This document shows, in pieces, positions 58,703-64,000 of a stretch of DNA of 64,000 nucleotides (position 1 is the stretch's first letter; each line of letters begins with the position of its first letter). Source of the DNA: Schizophyllum amplum (Eukaryota; Basidiomycota; Agaricomycetes; Agaricales; Schizophyllaceae); NCBI GenBank assembly GCA_007026445.1, contig VDMD01000018.1:310001-374000 (forward strand), given 5' to 3'. The notes under the pieces were generated by a model that had not been told where the DNA came from, searched no databases, and saw nothing but the letters and a program-made list of their open reading frames with translations. Position numbers and translations under genes: made by a program.

Positions 58703-61697
58703 CGGACCAGCCCTGTTGCGCTCAATGCATCGTTAGTCTTCTGCGTCGCGTGTGCGAACGTCCACTGACAACAGCATACATAGCTCTTGGATACGCCGGC
58801 TTCGTCTGGCGTCATTCATCGTCCCGTTCCCATCCTCCCGTATACTTTAGATCCTACTCTAGAATCTCCCCATCGCATTGTTCCGGTTCTTGGCATCGCA
58901 TTCTTGTACACACACTGGCATCGTCTCATTCCAACGCAATTCATCATCTCCCCTCCATCGCATCACTTCATCAGCATCCTTGTTCTCAACAGTTTAACCC
59001 AGCATCCCATCTCCATCTCCTTCCATGCAATCGTCAACACCATTCCGCAATCGTCTTCTCCTTCCCACAATTGTCACTTCCAAACCGACATTGTCTTTTC
59101 CATTCCGCAGTGGTCCTCTCCATTCCTGCCATCGTATTATCCTCCAAAGTCAACATGTCTCATAGATAAATACATACATCTGTCATTATAGTAGTAATCC
59201 CCGGCATAAGTAGAACATCCAACTGGCACAGTCCATTAGCATAGTATCCGAGCTTAGTAGTACGCATCGTCGACGAATTATAGTAGCCCTACGGGGCGTA
59301 GTCGCTCATTGACCGCTGTTGGTGTGAGACCGTCAGAGGAAGAGCGAGAAGGAAGCTGAAGGAAGCGTCAAGACATGCGCTGCACTCAGTCGTGACAATG
59401 GTAGGACTAGAGGTAGTGCTGGGCTGCCGGCATTGCTTGTCCCGTGCATTGAGTGGTGGTCCGCCGAGCGGCATTACTGTCAGACCGATGTTACTCTTCC
59501 TTATAGGACTTTACATGTTTCACAGACAGTATGCAACCCTCATCGACCGCTGAGCGAGAAGTTCCAGGCTGAGCGTGACGTGCATGTACCGAAGATCGAT
59601 ACAAGGTGTCGACTGAGGAGCACAACGCATAGTGTGGCACGCCGACGCCGCATGTAGTTCGTGCGCTGTAGTCGCCAGCCGTCCATCAAGGAGGTGCTCC
59701 AATCTGAGGAGTCGATTCATCGATTAGTCGGCTAGATACGCTCGAATAGTACGGCGGGCACTGCCGCTACTACTACCACTCTCTCCGCGCACACCGTCCT
59801 GTGAGGAAGAACATATATCCACCGCTCAATATCGATGCATAATTGCAAGATATTTGAAATGTACGTCGTTGCTTTGTGTAGGTGGAAGTGAACGCGAATG
59901 GCAAGATTCGGACGTTGCAAATCACGTGACAAGTTCAACTGTGGCGTGAGATTGACTTCGGGATTTGCCGGCGGAAGCAAAACTTCGAGGTTCAACTCTT
60001 CCCACTGCGGCCCTCCTGGTATGTCCGAGCGCTTAGGGATTCTGATGGACGAGCTAGCGTGAAATCGAGGTGAGATTATAGGCGGATACGCTGGTCGTGG
60101 GCTGGCCTTTGGGTCGAAGTTGTATAGTTACTGCAGGATCTGCGTCAACTTGCGAGTTGCCAGCAACGACGACGAACTCTGTTCACACGCGGACATCGAT
60201 GGGAAGGATAGAGTGTATAAGCATCAAGGCAGAAGTTGGTGGAAGGCGAGGAGCTCCAGAACGTCTCACGCCAAAGACATGCGAGGTCCAACGGTGCGAC
60301 GCTCGGACTCACTCATCCCGGGGGCAAGCCTTCACCATCAGAAGGGAGGCCACATAGTCTGCCTTGAGGTAGCCTAGTATCTCTCGGCAATGAATTTCGC
60401 AGGCCTCTCGAGAGCTCTCGAGCTGGAGACACACGATCGAGACGGTCCGCGCAGATAAGCGCCCAGATGGTCGTGCGATGCCTGCGATCGCTGAAGTGAA
60501 TGTCCGTAAGAGCGAGCTGTCGAACACCGTGCGGATCGAGCGGTCTCGTATCAGCCCGTAATGATCATGACTGGGTGTAGAGCTCTTGAGTCTGGGGGTG
60601 AGTACGAGCAGAGCGGACTGTTGATTTGCGCACCGGCGCCCTTTTTGATAGATTGAGGCGACGGACCTCGATGCAGCGCCTGCGAAGTTGGAGACTGAAC
60701 TCGGACTAAAGGGAGAGATATACTTGGCGTGTATGCATGATGGGGAGATCGCAGGACCGTCTAACGGATGGAGGCGGCCCGGGGCCATTGCGCGTTGGAC
60801 CTGGAAGATTGCGGACCTCCGACTGTATAGAATACGATCCGTACCTGGTATAATGAAGTACTTACTAAACTTACATGATGAGCAGTGCCGCAGTGATAGA
60901 TGTCGTACGCTCCGGAGCTTATCACGAGGCTGGCGTTTTTGCGGCGATCTCCAAGTCGGGCGGTCCGCTCTCGTCCTGACCCCGGCCGAGGAAGCAATGG
61001 TCGGCGTGCTGGATTCTGATTAATTCTAGATGGAGGGGAAGTATCGAAGTGCTCACTCAGTGTGTGTGATCTCTCGTCTATGTCCGAAAGACATGCAGGG
61101 GTCCACGCGTCGCTTGCGAAAACACCGTGAAGTCGTATCACCCTTGCGCAGATCGTGATTATCGAAGAGGGCTTCCGCCTACCCGACAAAATATTGCGCA
61201 TAGCAACAGACGGCACATGGCTGAAACCCACGGCTGGAGCAGGAGCATAATGACTGTCATGATATCGAACAAAGGTTGCTCGTAGGTTGCCGGGAGGCCG
61301 CATACAAGTGCGAAGATATTCTTGCATGAAGAGAGTGGTTCCGGACGACTCCTCGATTTCATAGACACCCGTTGTACCAGATGTGACCGCTAAGGTCCAT
61401 GACAGCATTCGAAAAGATCGAGGGGAAGCATGAAGACTTGAGCGGACAGGGCGCCTCGGCCGCGCAGCGATAATTTCTGTTCGCTGCTGGGTGGGCGGTG
61501 GCATATCGGGATGCAAACACTACAGTCAGCATTGATCAGCGAGATCTGTAAGCATAAGAAAAGCAGTGAGTTTGAGGATCCAGGGCAAGCCTGTCAAGAG
61601 CTCTCCAGCTAAGCCTCCAGCAAAAAGATCAACACCTGTCAACAACGCGCCGCGGTTGATTGCCATCACGTGGCCTCGATTGAGCTTGCCCTCTCCT
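58703..61697. other. Long gene-poor region
   Basis: About 3 kb after the disordered-protein gene. Only scattered frames (for example 60309-60788 and 60761-61516 on the minus strand) with no family-like blocks or consistent splice pattern. Pyrimidine-rich imperfect repeats lie at about 58870-59140. It may hold decayed sequence. Confidence 0.35.
58870..59140 (+). repeat. Imperfect CATTCC/CAATCGTC-type repeats
   Basis: Pyrimidine-rich units such as CATTCCGCAATCGTCTTCTCC, CAATTGTCACTTCC, GACATTGTCTTTTCC and CATTCCGCAGTGGTCCTCTC recur at roughly 22-27 nt spacing. It lies in the 3' flank of the disordered-protein gene and looks like a degenerate minisatellite. Confidence 0.4.
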
Positions 61698-62003
61698 CTA
61701 TTCATCTCGCGGCACGTCCGCGCGCAGAAGCACCGCGCGCGTCTTTTCTCGCTGAACTTCAAGTTCTTTGAATAGCTTGAGCTCGCGCTCGCCCTGCTTC
61801 TGCCTCCAATCCCCACCTGCCCTTCTATAGCGCGTCTCACGGTAGACGCGAAGGAACCGCTGTTCCACCCTCAACGGATACACATCGACGGAGAGGGAGA
61901 TCTCGCCTGTATCTATTTGGTCTTGCTTTGGTGCGTGGAGGATTGCATTTACTTGCGCTGAACTCACCACCAAATCAATCAGTGCTTCTGCAACTCGTCG
62001 CAT
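61698..62003 (-). CDS. Small unknown protein, 101 aa
   Basis: A single-exon frame of 101 aa starting MRRVAEALIDLVVSSAQVNA and ending VLLRADVPRDE. The middle carries basic residues (RRAGGDWRQKQGEREL) and the C-terminal half is predicted helical. No family recognised. It is transcribed divergently from the gene starting at 62063, only 59 nt apart. Real status is plausible but unproven, since no conserved motif is visible. Confidence 0.45.
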   Translation of the reverse strand: MRRVAEALIDLVVSSAQVNAILHAPKQDQIDTGEISLSVDVYPLRVEQRFLRVYRETRYRRAGGDWRQKQGERELKLFKELEVQREKTRAVLLRADVPRDE

Positions 62004-62062
62004 ATTTTATTCTCATATATTGCCCACGCTAGCCATTCTATTGCTTCTCGACTCTTGCAACA

Positions 62063-64000
62063 ATGAACGCCGTCAGACCTGCATGGCAAACCGAGGAACT
62101 CGCAGACGAGTGGCCAGATGAGGAGGAAGATCTGAGCGGCGAGCTAGAGGACGGGAACGGCCACGCCCGAGGGAGATGAGGACAGCTTCAATCTAGACGC
62201 AGACGATGGAGAGATCTCATTTACCGCGCCGCTTCCATCGCAGATTCGCGTCACCCCTTCCCCGTACTCCTCACCCGGCAGGGCTGCCTTCGTCGCGTCC
62301 ACTTCGTTACGCTCCCTCCGAGGGTCACGTTCAATATCATCCGCCGCCGACTTCGCCACCGCGCCTGCTTCCCCCGCTGGTACATTCAACGCGCACAGCT
62401 CCCGAGCGGAATCACCACGTCCCGCGGGAACCTTCGTCGTTCGGGACGATGTACCCACGGCGCCTCTTCCTTTCGCGCAGAAGAATCCATTCGCGGGGAA
62501 AAACAAGGCTAAGGACATTTTCGCCCCACTTCCCTTGGAGCGAATGTTTGAGCCGCCAAGTCCGCCGGTTCAGGCTCCCGACAACCGGCCCCTGCCTATC
62601 AGCGAAGAACCCGAGCTGCATTATGAGAATCAGCATACAGACCCTCAGAATGTCGGTGCCTCGGGATCCATCAACCCTCCCTCCACAGCGAGTCATGCCC
62701 TCAGTACGAACGGTACATTGGCACCTCCACCTATGTCGCGCACGCCGTCTCCGCATCCCTTCACATTCACCTGCTCCACCGGCAAAAGACCTCTCGCCCA
62801 GAGCACGCCCTACAATGGGCCCTCACTTATGCCGCCAGGGGCTGTTGGCGCCGCGTTGTCCTCAGCTGCTGCTGCCGCTCAGCAGACGCCCGGACGGCCT
62901 GATGCGGCCCATGTCAAGCCTTCAACGCAGACCACGCCTCTTCGCCTCTTCCATTTCCAGTATGACACCTATACACGAGATCACCTGTCCGCGTTGGTCG
63001 ACTCCATTGCAGTGACTCCCTCATCAGGCGCAAGCGATGGTTCAAGCCCGCGAGTGGGTCCTATGGCACTCAGTCCAATAACGGGGATGTCGCCTTCGTT
63101 CCCCGGGGAAGATCACACTCAGGACCGGCATCCGTTCGGCCTTAGCCCTATAACGTCGTCGTCGGCGGGGTTCTCTCAAAGCGATCTTGTCTCTCCGACT
63201 GGCGGAGCGCACGAGGAACAGGACGGACGCATTCCCGACCTGCGTGCCATCAAGCGTGTCCGTCTCTCGCCGGCTTCTGATTTCGACGAGCAGGATGGCA
63301 ACGGGGCCAGCTATGGGGAAGGCGCTGGTGCTGGTGCCAGTATCAGTCGCCCGCGGGCAGCTGGCACACCCGCCAAAGGATTTATTCACAGCCCTGCTCT
63401 TCATGTCCCGGGGTCTGCTACCAAAAACCATCGTCCTAGTCCACTGTCTATTCAGCATCTTTCCTCGCATGATTCCTTCAATCGCCGCAGCGCAAATGGC
63501 AGAGGCAACTACCGTCCAAGCCCTCTATCTGCTCACGTATTGGTCAGCTCTCCGTCTCCTTCTAAGGGTCGAGGAACGCAAGAAGAGCCGACCTCGCCGG
63601 TGTTGCGGTCGTCTGTGACTGCGCGTCCATCAAAGAGCGACCCTCGCTTGCCGCGATTGGCGGTGCCAAATGCTGGTGCAGGCGTCTCAAGAACGCCTTC
63701 ACCAGTGGAAGGTTCCTCTGGGGAGTCAAGCCCCAGGAAGCGTCTTATGGGAGCGGACTACCTGCAGGCATCTCGGTCTTTGATGCAGCAGATTGCGGCA
63801 CAGCAGAAGGAGCGCGACTTCTCGACGGTCTCAAGCACTCGATCAGGCGGCACCTCCTTCGTCAGTGCTGGTCGCGAGCGCACAGAGAGGTCCGTGTTGA
63901 GCGCATCGGGGCGCGAGCGTACTCAGGGCTCAGTCGTCATCCACGAAGGTTTGCTCATCAATGAGTATTTTCGTCCTCGACTAACTCCTTTCGCAGATGC
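62063..64000 (+). CDS. Long disordered Ser/Pro-rich protein, partial at the right edge
   Basis: The ATG at 62063 gives MNAVRPAWQTEELADEWPDE, then an acidic stretch. After one frame shift near 62156 an open frame of over 600 codons continues to the window end, probably reaching an intron donor at about 63948 (acceptor CAG at about 63996). It is Ser/Pro/Thr-rich with many S-P/T-P sites (for example LERMFEPPSPP, AIKRVRLSPASDF), an ordered-looking LRLFHFQYDTYTRDHLSALV block, RSLMQQIAAQQKERDF, and repeated SxGRERT units. A nuclear or cell-cycle regulatory role is only a guess. The rest lies outside the window. Confidence 0.65.

Noticed and set aside
60761..61516. 251-codon minus-strand frame
   Set aside because: No splice structure, motif or biased composition; neighbouring frames are as long, so it was left as non-coding.
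62206..63015. 269-codon plus-strand frame rich in Pro/Arg
   Set aside because: Overlaps in another frame the longer open frame of the disordered protein that has S-P-rich but coherent composition and runs to the edge.
1..64000. tRNA, rRNA, CRISPR arrays and bacterial-type operon signals
   Set aside because: No B-box-like or tRNA cloverleaf sequence, no array-like spaced repeats, and introns and spacing fit a eukaryotic genome.

Overview
The window is a gene-dense stretch of a fungal nuclear genome. Short introns of about 45-60 nt with GT...AG borders in nearly every gene, and the gene content, point to a basidiomycete, most likely an Agaricomycete. That placement is inference. No tRNA, rRNA, CRISPR array or bacterial-type operon was found.

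Layout. 0.4-2.3 kb: SANT/Myb-domain protein. 3.5-4.8 kb: unknown low-complexity protein. 5.3-11.3 kb: a large imperfect inverted duplication with one kinase-like gene per arm, the two facing each other, and decayed sequence between them. 11.5-19.3 kb: ER/Golgi nucleotide-sugar transporter (YEA4-like), probable proteasome assembly chaperone, carbonyl-reductase-type SDR, HIT hydrolase, coiled-coil nuclear protein. 19.3-31 kb: family III CoA transferase, old yellow enzyme, Dpb3/POLE4-like histone-fold protein, low-complexity protein, second SDR, NADPH-cytochrome P450 reductase. 31-47 kb: SET-domain protein, roadblock dynein light chain, small unknown protein, third SDR, UreG, Mdm33/She9, Maf pyrophosphatase, EFL1 GTPase. 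47.8-49.5 kb: head-to-head pair of small secreted paralogs. 49.6-52.1 kb: two non-autonomous DNA-transposon-like elements. 52.6-64 kb: membrane-anchored histidine acid phosphatase, Vip1-type RRM protein, disordered proteins, and a long disordered protein running off the right edge.

Most genes are independent housekeeping loci, and no biosynthetic cluster is evident. The most unusual features are the inverted kinase duplication, the two inverted-repeat elements, the secreted pair, and single-base frame breaks recurring in otherwise conserved genes. The frame breaks look more like residual sequence errors than true gene decay. No convincing new multi-gene system was found.
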